From: Ramlibacter pinisoli
Lineage (GTDB): Bacteria; Pseudomonadota; Gammaproteobacteria; Burkholderiales; Burkholderiaceae_C
Assembly: GCF_009758015.1 (NCBI RefSeq)
Contig: NZ_WSEL01000003.1
Location: 1,426,001-1,490,000 of the forward strand
Length of the DNA: 64,000 nt
Reading direction: 5' to 3'
In this document: in pieces, positions 10,972 through 18,958 of the stretch
Position numbering within the stretch: position 1 is the stretch's first letter
Layout of the letters: the number at the start of each line of letters is the position of its first letter
Notes under the pieces: model-generated
What the model was told of the DNA's origin: nothing
Database searches by the model: none
Seen by the model: only the letters and a program-made list of their open reading frames with translations
Position numbers and translations under genes: made by a program

Positions 10972-11412
10972 ATGACGCGCCAACCATTCGTCATCCAACC
11001 CTCCGACTATCCGCGATCGCTCGACGTCGTTGGCGAGCACATCACGGTCCTCGCCTCCGGCGCCGCGACGGGCGGCTACGAGATCTTCCTGCAGGAAGGA
11101 CCGGAAGGCAGCGGGCCGCCACCTCACTCCCACCCTTGGGACGAGTCCTTCTACGTCACGCGCGGCGAAATCATGTTCGGCATGGCCGACGAGGAAAAGG
11201 TGGCGAAGGCGGGGACCCTGGTTCACCTGCCCGGCGGGACGGTGCACTGGTTCCGGTTCGGCAAGGACGGAGGCCAGATGATTTCCATGACCAGCCGAGA
11301 GGCCGCCTCGGCCATGTTCGAGCACATCGACCGGGAGATCTCGGCAGGTGCGCCCGATCTGCCACGGCTCGCCGCCATTGCCGCAGAGCACGAGACCCAG
11401 TTGGCAGGCTGA
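10972..11412 (+). CDS. Cupin-domain protein
   Basis: Single-domain cupin of 146 aa. Metal-ligand candidates lie in PPPHSHPWDESFYVTRGE (HxH...E) and in the second motif GTLVHLPGGTVHWFRFG. Cupins of this plain type include isomerases, dioxygenase-like proteins and quercetinase-like proteins, so the activity cannot be named. AGGAG lies 6 nt before the ATG at 10972; an upstream in-frame extension to 10834 lacks support. The 242 bp before it shows no gene. Confidence 0.85.
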   Translation: MTRQPFVIQPSDYPRSLDVVGEHITVLASGAATGGYEIFLQEGPEGSGPPPHSHPWDESFYVTRGEIMFGMADEEKVAKAGTLVHLPGGTVHWFRFGKDGGQMISMTSREAASAMFEHIDREISAGAPDLPRLAAIAAEHETQLAG

Positions 11413-11477
11413 GGGCCGCAAGCCATCTGGCTGCTCCGTCAGGTTGCATGAATTGCGTCAGGCCGCCGGAGAACATC

Positions 11478-11789
11478 ATGGAATGGATCAGCTTCGAAAA
11501 CCGCACGACCATTGGCCAGACCGGTAGCGAGTCCGGCGTCATCGTTCGAGATTCCGAGCATCCACTCGGCGCCAGGATCACTCTGGAGAAGGACGGTAGC
11601 GTCGCCCCGTACTCGATTACCTGCGGGATCTACGGCTGCATGGTTCACACGCGCTTCTTCTCCGCGGAGCAGGAGGCGTCTCAGCAGTTCGATCTCATGG
11701 CTGCCGAACTTGAATCGATTCTGAAGGATTCAGGAAGCGGCAATGATCTGCTCGACCCCGTAGGGCGGTTCGTGGAGCAATTTCCGTAG
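11478..11789 (+). CDS. Small conserved-looking protein, function unknown
   Basis: A 103-aa soluble protein starting MEWISFENRTTIGQ, with a compact region GARITLEKDGSVAPYSITCG and a Cys-rich turn TCGIYGCMVHTRFF, then an amphipathic C-terminal helix. I recall similarly starting hypothetical proteins in unrelated bacteria but know no function. GGAG at 11468-11471 sits 6 nt before the ATG; an upstream in-frame ATG at 11448 lacks one. It follows the cupin in the same direction by 65 bp. Confidence 0.7.
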   Translation: MEWISFENRTTIGQTGSESGVIVRDSEHPLGARITLEKDGSVAPYSITCGIYGCMVHTRFFSAEQEASQQFDLMAAELESILKDSGSGNDLLDPVGRFVEQFP

Positions 11790-11900
11790 CGCGGCCGAAC
11801 AAATCATCCACGCCAGCCTGGGCGAGCCGAGCGCCTCCGGTGCCAGCGTCTGCGTCAGCATCAACGGGGTGGACCAGCCGGCCGTCACCAGCGGATCGGC

Positions 11901-11969
11901 CTATGCCGCGAAGCGGCGCGCGGCATCCAGGTCGGTGACTTTGAAGGCGAAATGGAAGACGGATCGCAT
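11901..11969 (-). pseudogene. Truncated VOC/glyoxalase-fold gene remnant
   Basis: With GGAGAG just upstream, the minus strand starts MRSVFHFAFKVTDLDAARRF and then hits a TAG after two more codons. This matches the first beta-strand and helix of vicinal-oxygen-chelate proteins ('..HFAFPVxDLxAARxFY'). The rest of the roughly 130-aa domain is missing, so homology breaks at about 11910. It is the last recognisable piece of the leftward catabolic operon. The DNA beyond (11790-11900) holds no assignable gene. Confidence 0.6.
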
Positions 11970-11984
11970 CGGTGACTCTCCGGC

Positions 11985-12965
11985 TCAGGTCGGCAGGCGG
12001 CGAGCATCCCACACGGCGCCGTTCACCAGGTGCGGCGGCCGCCGGCCGGCCAGCACCTCGATGATCTGGTCGGCGCACTGGTCAGCCGTCTCCTGCAGCG
12101 CCTCGTCGGTGCTGCCCGCGGTGTGCGGCGTGAGGACCACGTTGGGCAGGCCCAGCAAGGCTTGGCCCGCCGGCACCGGCTCCTGGTCAAACACGTCGAT
12201 GCCTGCCCCGGCAATGCCGCCCCGTCGCAGCGCCTCGGCCAGCGCCGCGGTGTCCACCAGGTCGGCGCGCGCGGTGTTCACCAGGATCGCGGAGCGCTTC
12301 ATGACGTCGAGCGTCGCGGCGTTGATGAGGTGGCGCGTGTCGGGGCGCGACGGCCGGTGCAGCGACACCACGTCGGCCGTCCGCAGCAGCTCATGCAGCG
12401 ACGCGCAGGCCCGCGCGCCGGCAGCAGTGATGGCAGCCGGGTCGGCCGCGGGCGAGTGCACCACGACCTGCATGCCGAAGCCGCGGCCCGCGATCTCCGC
12501 CGTCATGCGGCCGATGGTGCCGAAGCCCACCACGCCCAGCGTCTTGCCGCGCAGTTCCTGCAGTCCCGGCTGGTAGCGGTAGTCCCAGTTGCCACCGCGC
12601 ACCGCCTGGTCGGACGGCAGCAGCCGCTTGCCGACCGCCAGCATCAGCATCACGGCGTGCTCGGCCACCGACCAGGCGTTGGCGAACGGCGTGAACACGA
12701 TCGGGATCGACAGCCCGGTGGCGTGCGCGACGTCGATCTTGTTGGTGCCGATGCCGTGGTTGGCGATCACGCGCAGGGACGATGCCGCCGTGATGGCGGC
12801 GGTGTCCAGTCCGGCGTTGCGCGTGATGACCGCGGCGCAGCCGGTGATCTCCTGCGCGACGGTGGCCATGTCGGCGCAGGAGGCGCGGCGCACCTCGATA
12901 CCGGCGGCCTCGAGCTTGCGGATGCCGCTGGGGTGAATGGGTTGGACGACGAGGCAGGAAGGCAT
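11985..12965 (-). CDS. D-2-hydroxyacid dehydrogenase (PGDH-like)
   Basis: NAD(P)-dependent 2-hydroxyacid dehydrogenase of 326 aa. The cofactor motif GVVGFGTIGRMTAEIA sits in the middle of the chain. The catalytic triad is visible as Arg in LVNTARADLVD, Glu in DVFDQEPVPA and His in LTPHTAGST. It lacks the ACT regulatory domain of true long phosphoglycerate dehydrogenases, so a catabolic or generic 2-oxoacid role is likelier than serine synthesis. It is the last intact gene of the leftward operon, 19 bp after the M20 hydrolase gene. Confidence 0.9.
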   Translation of the reverse strand: MPSCLVVQPIHPSGIRKLEAAGIEVRRASCADMATVAQEITGCAAVITRNAGLDTAAITAASSLRVIANHGIGTNKIDVAHATGLSIPIVFTPFANAWSVAEHAVMLMLAVGKRLLPSDQAVRGGNWDYRYQPGLQELRGKTLGVVGFGTIGRMTAEIAGRGFGMQVVVHSPAADPAAITAAGARACASLHELLRTADVVSLHRPSRPDTRHLINAATLDVMKRSAILVNTARADLVDTAALAEALRRGGIAGAGIDVFDQEPVPAGQALLGLPNVVLTPHTAGSTDEALQETADQCADQIIEVLAGRRPPHLVNGAVWDARRLPT

Positions 12966-12984
12966 TGCAGGTTCTCTCTGGCGG

Positions 12985-14244
12985 TCAGGTGGCAGGCAGG
13001 GCGAGCACGTCGCCCAGCAGGGTGGCACCCAGCGCGAAGTCGGCCAGGTCCATCTTTTCCATGGGGTTGTGGGAGCCGCAGTCGTTGCGCACGAAGACCA
13101 TCCCGGTCGGGATGCCCATCTGCGCGAACACGGCGGCGTCGTGGCCGGCTCCGCTGGCCAGCGACATGGCGGCAATGCCGCGGCCGGCGGCGCAGTGTGT
13201 CAGTTCGTCCTGGATGCGAGCATCCATGGCAGCGGGGTCGGAGCCGGTGCGGGGGCCGAGCTCGAAGCGCACGTGGGCCGCCTCCGCCAGTTCGGCGGCG
13301 CGGCGCTGCAGCAGGCCGTCGAACTTCTCCAGCGTGGGCAAGTCCAGGCTGCGCACGTCCACGCACAGGCCGGCCTCGCCCGCCACCTTGCTGAAGGCGT
13401 GCTGCGCGGGGTCGGTGAAGAACTTGCCGAAGGTCACGACAAGGTCGTCGCCCTCGCCTTCCATCCGTTCCCAGTCGGCGTCGACGGCCGCCACCAGCAG
13501 CGCCGCGGCGCGCACGGCGTCGCGCCGGCTGCCTCGCGGCACCGCGCCGGAGTGGGCGTACTCGCCCAGCACCCGCGCATCGCGGTAGCGCAGGCTGCCG
13601 CGGATGCCGGTGACCACGCCGACGGGCAGGCCGGCCTCCACCAGCACCGGCCCCTGTTCGATGTGCAGTTCGACGAAGCGCGCGATGCGCGAGGGCACCA
13701 GCGCGGCCTCACCGAGGCGCGCGGGATCACCGCCGCATTCCGCCAGGTGGTCGGCGAAGCTGCGCTGCGTGTCGCTGCGGCGCAGCTGAAGCACGTCGCG
13801 CGGGACCTTGCCGAAGGCGGCCTTGCTGCCCAGGTAGGAGAACGGGAACCAGGTGCTCTCCTCGGCCCGCACGCCCATCACCACCACGTCGGCCTGCGGC
13901 ACGAAGCCGGCGCGTCGCCAGCCGGCCAGCACGGCCAGGCCGGCCACCACGCCGGCGGCGCCGTCGAAGTTGCCACCGCAGGGCACGGAGTCCAGGTGCG
14001 AGCCGGTCATCGCGCAGGGGGCGCCGCGGTCCCGGCCGCGCAGCGTGAGGTACAGGTTGCGCGCGGCGTCGTACGAGACCTCCAGGTCCAGCCCGCGCGC
14101 CGTGCGCGCCATCAGCTCGTGTGCGCGCTGTTCGCCAGGGCCGTAGGCGTCACGCGTGACGCCCCGGCCGTCGAAGCTGTCCCGCCGCAGCTGCTCGAAC
14201 AGCTGCGCGGCCAGTTCCAGGTCGGGCCCGGGAACCGAGGTCAT
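12985..14244 (-). CDS. M20-family amidohydrolase (N-carbamoyl-amino-acid hydrolase/allantoate amidohydrolase type)
   Basis: Zinc hydrolase of 419 aa in the hydantoinase/carbamoylase branch of M20. Metal-site segments are GSHLDSVPCGGNFDGAAGV, RAEESTWFP, ELHIEQGPVL and GAGHDAAVF, in the expected order, with a dimerisation lid between. The branch cleaves ureido or carbamoyl groups (N-carbamoyl amino acids, allantoate, ureidoglycolate). The ATG at 14244 overlaps the upstream stop by 4 nt (ATGA). Context suggests removal of a carbamoyl or amide group from a ring-opened intermediate (inference). Confidence 0.9.
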   Translation of the reverse strand: MTSVPGPDLELAAQLFEQLRRDSFDGRGVTRDAYGPGEQRAHELMARTARGLDLEVSYDAARNLYLTLRGRDRGAPCAMTGSHLDSVPCGGNFDGAAGVVAGLAVLAGWRRAGFVPQADVVVMGVRAEESTWFPFSYLGSKAAFGKVPRDVLQLRRSDTQRSFADHLAECGGDPARLGEAALVPSRIARFVELHIEQGPVLVEAGLPVGVVTGIRGSLRYRDARVLGEYAHSGAVPRGSRRDAVRAAALLVAAVDADWERMEGEGDDLVVTFGKFFTDPAQHAFSKVAGEAGLCVDVRSLDLPTLEKFDGLLQRRAAELAEAAHVRFELGPRTGSDPAAMDARIQDELTHCAAGRGIAAMSLASGAGHDAAVFAQMGIPTGMVFVRNDCGSHNPMEKMDLADFALGATLLGDVLALPAT

Positions 14245-15041
14245 GCAGCCCGCACGAGCTTGGGCGCCATGGCGTAGCTGGAGGCGTCGATCGGCTCCAG
14301 GCACTCCTGCAGCAGGCGGCCGTAGCCGGCGATGGCGGTGCGGATGCCCAGCAGCCGCAGGCACGCCCAGATGCACGACTGGTTGCTGGTGACGACCGGC
14401 TTGCCCAGCTCCTGCTCGATCTCGGCGATGACGTCGAAGGTGGCGAGGTTGGTGCACGAGATGAAGATCGCTTCGGCGTCGGGCCGGTCGATGGCGCGCG
14501 CCAGGCGGTACACCACCTCCGGCGGCACGCGACCGATGCCGCGCCGCTCTTCCTGGGTGTGGCCCAGGTCCAGTCCCTGCATCGAGGTGACCTGGAATCC
14601 GTAGTCCTCCAGGAACTTCTTCTCGCTCTCGTTGACGAAGTCCACGTACGGCGTGCCGACCGCGATGCGCGTGACGCCCAGGGCCCGCAGCGCCGCCACG
14701 ACGGCACCGGCGGTGGCGATGGCCGGCTTGCCGACCCGATCGCTCATGTTCTTGATCAGCTCCGGCAGCGGGCAGATGATGGAGCCCGAGGTGCAGCCGT
14801 AGGCCACCACGTCGACTTCCGCCGTCGCCAGTTCCTCGGCGGCGCCGTTCACGGCCTCGGCCATCTTGAAATAGGACTCCTCGGTGGCCGGCCCGAGCAG
14901 CAGCGCGCGCGCCGTGTGGATGGTCACGCCGTCCGGCGCCACGCGCCAGAACTCAGGCTCGTTGACCGTGTTGGTGGACGGCACGATCAGGCCGATCCTG
15001 GCCTTCCAGCCGTAGGGGCTGTACATCGCGGTGGTCTTCAT
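14241..15041 (-). CDS. Maleate isomerase/arylmalonate decarboxylase-like Asp/Glu racemase-superfamily protein
   Basis: A 266-aa protein starting with the typical GLIVPSTNTVNEPEFWR. Two potential catalytic cysteines are present, in YGCTSGS and in FISCTNLAT, about 120 residues apart. Maleate cis-trans isomerases use two cysteines at such positions, whereas arylmalonate decarboxylase keeps one; isomerase activity is therefore the better guess. AAGGAG precedes the ATG. It is followed by the M20 hydrolase with a 4-nt overlap. Confidence 0.85.
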   Translation of the reverse strand: MKTTAMYSPYGWKARIGLIVPSTNTVNEPEFWRVAPDGVTIHTARALLLGPATEESYFKMAEAVNGAAEELATAEVDVVAYGCTSGSIICPLPELIKNMSDRVGKPAIATAGAVVAALRALGVTRIAVGTPYVDFVNESEKKFLEDYGFQVTSMQGLDLGHTQEERRGIGRVPPEVVYRLARAIDRPDAEAIFISCTNLATFDVIAEIEQELGKPVVTSNQSCIWACLRLLGIRTAIAGYGRLLQECLEPIDASSYAMAPKLVRAA

Positions 15042-15066
15042 GGGGTACTCCTTCTGGTGAAACGGG

Positions 15067-15849
15067 TCAGCGGCCAGCGGACTCCTTCAGCTGCTTTGCG
15101 GCATTGCTGAAGGTGTTGAACAAGGCGGCGGCGTCGTTGGCATACGGCATCCAGCAGATGCCACGCTGGATCCACTTGGCGGCAGAGGCCGGGTCCTGGG
15201 CGCTGAACCCCCAGGGCACGCCGTTGCTGTCGCAGGTGGCGATGACGTGCTCGATGGCCGCCACCATGCTGGGGTGCTGCAGGTCGCCCGGCACGCCCAG
15301 GTCCTGCGACAGGTCGTCCGGGCCGACCATCACGGCACTGAGGCCAGGCACGCGGCAGATGGCATCCAGGTTGTCCAGCCCACCCTGCGACTCGATCATC
15401 GCGACGGTCACGGTCTCCTGGTTCAATTCCGCGATCTGCTCCAGCGGTCTGGTGAGCCGCTCGTAGTCGGTGTGCGGGCCGCGCAGGTTGAGGATGCGCT
15501 TGCCGCGCGGGTAGAACTTGGTCGCCTGCAGGATCGACTCCAGCTGCTCAGCCGAATCGATGTTGGGCAGCAGCAGGCCCATGGCGCCGGCGTCCAGCGG
15601 CCGCGTGTAGTCGTGCGGAGCCAGGCCCGCGGGGCGCACGATGGGCACGATGCCGGCTTCCCGCGCCACCAGGCACAGCGTGCCCACTTCGGCGATGGTG
15701 AAGTCGCTGTGCTCCATCTCGATGATCACGAAGTCCAGGCCGGCCACCGCCAGCAGCTTCATGAAGCGCGGGTGGTGCACCACGGTGGCCCAGGTGCCGA
15801 AGGCCGGCTTGCGCGCGGCCCAGAGTGCGTTGAGGGGGTTCTTGCGCAT
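15067..15849 (-). CDS. HpcH/HpaI-family aldolase
   Basis: Class II pyruvate/oxaloacetate-type aldolase of 260 aa (HpcH/HpaI, citrate-lyase-beta superfamily). Visible features are FGTWATVVHHPR, the metal-site stretch DFVIIEMEHSDF, IVRPAGLAPHD, an acidic MIESQGG and VMVGPDDLSQDLG. These enzymes split 4-hydroxy-2-oxo acids to pyruvate plus an aldehyde. In this operon it would be a late carbon-carbon cleavage step (inference). Confidence 0.88.
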   Translation of the reverse strand: MRKNPLNALWAARKPAFGTWATVVHHPRFMKLLAVAGLDFVIIEMEHSDFTIAEVGTLCLVAREAGIVPIVRPAGLAPHDYTRPLDAGAMGLLLPNIDSAEQLESILQATKFYPRGKRILNLRGPHTDYERLTRPLEQIAELNQETVTVAMIESQGGLDNLDAICRVPGLSAVMVGPDDLSQDLGVPGDLQHPSMVAAIEHVIATCDSNGVPWGFSAQDPASAAKWIQRGICWMPYANDAAALFNTFSNAAKQLKESAGR

Positions 15850-15859
15850 CGCGGAGTCC

Positions 15860-16636
15860 TCAGGCGAAGGACATGCGGGAGAACTTGGCCGCGGCGTCGC
15901 TCATGTAGCTGACCGTGGCGTCCCAGACCTGCTGGCCCTGCGCGGCGGTGGCGCCGGTGGGGTCTCCCTGCGTGCCGATGGGCGCGTAGTCGCTGATGTC
16001 GCTGAACACCGAGAAACTGGACTTGCCCAGGCTGACCTTGCCGCTGGACACGGTCTTGACGCCGTCGACGAAGGGCCGCAGCGACTCCGTGGCCTTGACG
16101 CGGTCCATGAACACGAGTTCCGGGCACTTGGCCAGCGCCACCGACGTGACCATCTCCGACGCATGGCCAGAGGGGGCATTGGTGGTGGCGAACTTCGCGC
16201 CGCCGACATCCCGCATCACCGTGAACACGTCGATGGTGCCGCCGATCGCGTCGTACTTGCGCCGCAGCGAGCGCGACACGCTCTCGATCGGGCCCAGCGA
16301 CCCGGCATGGATATTGACGAAGAAGAAGTGGCGGAAGCCCTGCCCGGCCAGTGCGTCGCTCATCTCGCCGAGGTAGCGCTCCAGCGTCTCCATGGACACC
16401 GACAGCGTGCCGGGAAAGTCCAGGAACATGGCCGAGTAGTTCACCGGCACGATGGGCGTGACCGCCAGGCCGGTGCGCTCGCCCACTTCCGTGGCGATCA
16501 TCTCGCAGATGCGCAGCTCGGTGCCGGTCGCCAGGTGGGCCCCGTACTGCTCGGTGGCGCCCACCGGGATCAGGACGGTGTCGTTGTTCTTGAGGTAGTT
16601 GCGCAGGTCGGAGTAGGTGGAGTGGTCGGTTCTCAT
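15860..16636 (-). CDS. Creatininase-family amidohydrolase
   Basis: Metal-dependent cyclic amidohydrolase family, 258 aa. The first metal motif reads VGATEQYGAHLATGTE (family: GsxEqHGpHLPlxtD), followed by FFVNIHAGSLGPI (family NGHGGN-like) and SGHASEMVTS (family HAGexETS). The His of EQHG is replaced by Tyr and NGHGGN is altered, so this is a divergent member and may not act on creatinine. The position after the receptors suggests a ring-opening amidase for the imported compound (inference). Confidence 0.82.
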   Translation of the reverse strand: MRTDHSTYSDLRNYLKNNDTVLIPVGATEQYGAHLATGTELRICEMIATEVGERTGLAVTPIVPVNYSAMFLDFPGTLSVSMETLERYLGEMSDALAGQGFRHFFFVNIHAGSLGPIESVSRSLRRKYDAIGGTIDVFTVMRDVGGAKFATTNAPSGHASEMVTSVALAKCPELVFMDRVKATESLRPFVDGVKTVSSGKVSLGKSSFSVFSDISDYAPIGTQGDPTGATAAQGQQVWDATVSYMSDAAAKFSRMSFA

Positions 16637-16682
16637 GCGGGGTCGTTCGTCTGTTGGGTGGAGGGATGGGAATGGAGGAAGG

Positions 16683-17654
16683 TCACTGGTTCCAGGGCTT
16701 GACCTTCCACAGGTCGCGCAGGCTCGCGTCGAGCTGTTGCAGGCTCTTCATGTAGTCCTTGGGAGCCAGGTAGCGGATCGGCAGGTAGCTCTTGGCGGCG
16801 CGCTCGCGGAACGTGGCGTCGTCGGCGCAGGCCTTGATGGCGGTGGACAGCCTCGCGGTCACGTCGGCCGGCATGCCCTTGGGGCCGGCGAAGCCGCGCA
16901 TCGAACCAGCCCGGATGTCGTAGCCCGCTTCCTTGAAGGTGGGCAACTCGGGCGCCACCGGCGAGCGGGCATCGCTCATCACGCCCAGGATGCGCCATGG
17001 CGCACCGGCGCGGAACACCACGGCCTCGTCGACGTTGGCCATGGTGCTTTCGATCACCTTTCCCAGCAGCGCGGTGCGCGCGGGCGCGGCGCCCTGGAAA
17101 GGGATGGGCGACAGCTCGACGCCGGCCGACTTCTCCAGCAGCAGCATCGAGATGTGGCCCGCGGAACCCACGCCTTGCGTGCCGACCGACACCTTGCCAG
17201 GCGCGGCCTTGGCGGCTTTCACCAGGTCGGGGATGGTGCGGATGGCACTGTCCGCGTGCACGCTGATGGTGCCGGGCGCCTCGGCCACGTTGCCGAGGAA
17301 CTCGAAACTGTCGAGCGACCACTTGGTGGACCGCTCGATGGGGATGCTGACCACGCCAGGCGTGTTGACGATGCCCAGCGTGTATCCATCGGGCGCGGAC
17401 TGTGCGAGGGCGGACAGGCCGATGTCTCCGGACGCCCCGGGCTTGTTGACCACCACGATCGAGGCCCCCTTGATCTGGGATTCCATGCAAGTGGCGACGG
17501 TGCGGGCGGTGATGTCGGTGCCGGCCCCGGCGCTGAACGGGACGATCATGGTGATCGGCCGTTCTGGCCAGGCGGCGGTGGCGGTGGCGGTGCCGGCGGC
17601 CAGCAGGCCGGAGGCGAAGACGGAAACAGACAGGGTGCGTGCGCAGGTGTTCAT
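16683..17654 (-). CDS. Bug/TctC-type periplasmic substrate-binding protein
   Basis: Periplasmic solute receptor of 323 aa. After a signal peptide (MNTCARTLSVSVFASGLLAA, cleavage near ATAAWP) it has the Bug landmarks WPERPITMIVPFSAGAGTD, VVVNKPGASGDIGL, APDGYTLGI and YKG-equivalent PFQGAAPA. The ATG at 17654 is chosen because it directly precedes the signal peptide. It lies 47 bp from an adjacent paralogue; no TctA/TctB membrane genes are nearby. Its ligand is unknown. Confidence 0.92.
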   Translation of the reverse strand: MNTCARTLSVSVFASGLLAAGTATATAAWPERPITMIVPFSAGAGTDITARTVATCMESQIKGASIVVVNKPGASGDIGLSALAQSAPDGYTLGIVNTPGVVSIPIERSTKWSLDSFEFLGNVAEAPGTISVHADSAIRTIPDLVKAAKAAPGKVSVGTQGVGSAGHISMLLLEKSAGVELSPIPFQGAAPARTALLGKVIESTMANVDEAVVFRAGAPWRILGVMSDARSPVAPELPTFKEAGYDIRAGSMRGFAGPKGMPADVTARLSTAIKACADDATFRERAAKSYLPIRYLAPKDYMKSLQQLDASLRDLWKVKPWNQ

Positions 17655-17701
17655 GGCCGGGGCTTTGCGGAGGTGGGAAGGAAGCGGGCGGTGCATGCGG
17701 G

Positions 17702-18685
17702 TCACTGGTTCCACGGCGAGGTGGTCCACAGCGACTCGTAGCGCTTCTTCATCTCCGTCATCAGCGCCTGGTACTCGCCCTGGCGCAGGTAGCGCACGTC
17801 CTGCTGCGCCTTCAACGCGGCTTCCCGGAACTCCGGATCGGCCACGGCCTTGTCGATGATGGCCAGCAGTGCCCTGGAGGTCTCCACCGGCAGCCCGCGC
17901 GGCGCGCCCAGTCCACGCAGCGACCCGCTCTCCAGCGCGTAACCGGCTTCGGCGAAGGTGGGCAACTCACGCGCCATCGGCGAGCGGCGCGGTGCCATCT
18001 GGCCCAGGATCAGCCACTGGCTGCCCTTGGCGAAGCCGAGCGCCTCGCCCAGGTTGGCCGTGGCCACGTCGATGTGACCTCCCAGCAGCGCGTTGGCGAC
18101 TTCCGAGGTTCCCTTGAACGGCACGTGGCGCAGCTTGATCCCGGCTGCCTTCTCCAGCATCAGCATGGAGACGTGGCCGGCGGAGCCGATGCCGGCGGTC
18201 CCGTAGGTCAGCGTGTCCGGCGCCTTCTTCGCCGCGGCGACCAGGTCCTGGATGGACTGGATGCCGCGCGACGGGTTGACGCTGAGCGTGGCCGGGTCGT
18301 CCATCACGTTGGCCAGCAAGTCGAAGCTGGCCAGCCCGAACTTGGCGCTGCGCTCGATCGGGATGGTCAGCGCGTTGGGTGTGTTGACGATGCTCAGCAT
18401 GTAGCCGTCAGCGGGGGCACTGGCCACCTGGGCCATGCCGATCTCGCCCCCTGCGCCGACCTTGTTGACCACCACCACTGGCTGGCCGGCGTATTTCTCC
18501 ATCGACTTGGCCAGCAGCCGAGCGGTGAGGTCGGTGCCCCCACCGGCGGAAAAAGGCACCACGATGGTGATCGGTTTGGCCGGAAAGGCGGCGTGCGCCT
18601 GCAGCGTCACGGCGCACAGGAGCATGAGACCCGCTCGCACCGCGTTGGTGATCAGCGAGCCGACAGGAAGCTTGGGGAAATGCAT
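17702..18685 (-). CDS. Bug/TctC-type periplasmic substrate-binding protein (paralogue)
   Basis: First gene of the leftward catabolic operon, 327 aa. A signal peptide (hydrophobic GLMLLCAVTL, cleavage near AHAAFP) precedes KPITIVVPFSAGGGTD, VVVNKVGAGGEIG, APADGYMLSIVNTPNALTIP and VPFKGTSEVANALLGGHID. It shares with the following receptor the unusual segments VNTP..TIPIERS.K and the C-terminal PWNQ, so the two probably arose by tandem duplication. It is divergent from a LysR regulator at 18959. Confidence 0.93.
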   Translation of the reverse strand: MHFPKLPVGSLITNAVRAGLMLLCAVTLQAHAAFPAKPITIVVPFSAGGGTDLTARLLAKSMEKYAGQPVVVVNKVGAGGEIGMAQVASAPADGYMLSIVNTPNALTIPIERSAKFGLASFDLLANVMDDPATLSVNPSRGIQSIQDLVAAAKKAPDTLTYGTAGIGSAGHVSMLMLEKAAGIKLRHVPFKGTSEVANALLGGHIDVATANLGEALGFAKGSQWLILGQMAPRRSPMARELPTFAEAGYALESGSLRGLGAPRGLPVETSRALLAIIDKAVADPEFREAALKAQQDVRYLRQGEYQALMTEMKKRYESLWTTSPWNQ

Positions 18686-18958
18686 GGATGCTTGCTTTCG
18701 AGGGGTGGTTTCCGGAGGAATTGCGTGCCGCTTCGGGGGCCGGCAACCACTCTTCGCAAGACGCATGCCTGATTCAGCGAGGATTGATTGTTTTAGATTG
18801 ACGAAGAACGATGATCGAAGCAGAAGACGGCATTTTGAATGTCGATGCCGCTCCCCTGGCGATTGACCAGCGTCCGGCCTCCATCGTAAGGATCAAAGCC
18901 GCAAATGGAAAACGATATATTCCCCCATTGAGCACCAATTTTTTCGATTGATCGTCCG

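Noticed and set aside
11790..11900. Possible plus-strand protein fragment (GASVCVSINGVDQPAVTSG)
   Set aside because: Looks protein-like but is short, has no start and no recognised family, so it was not called.
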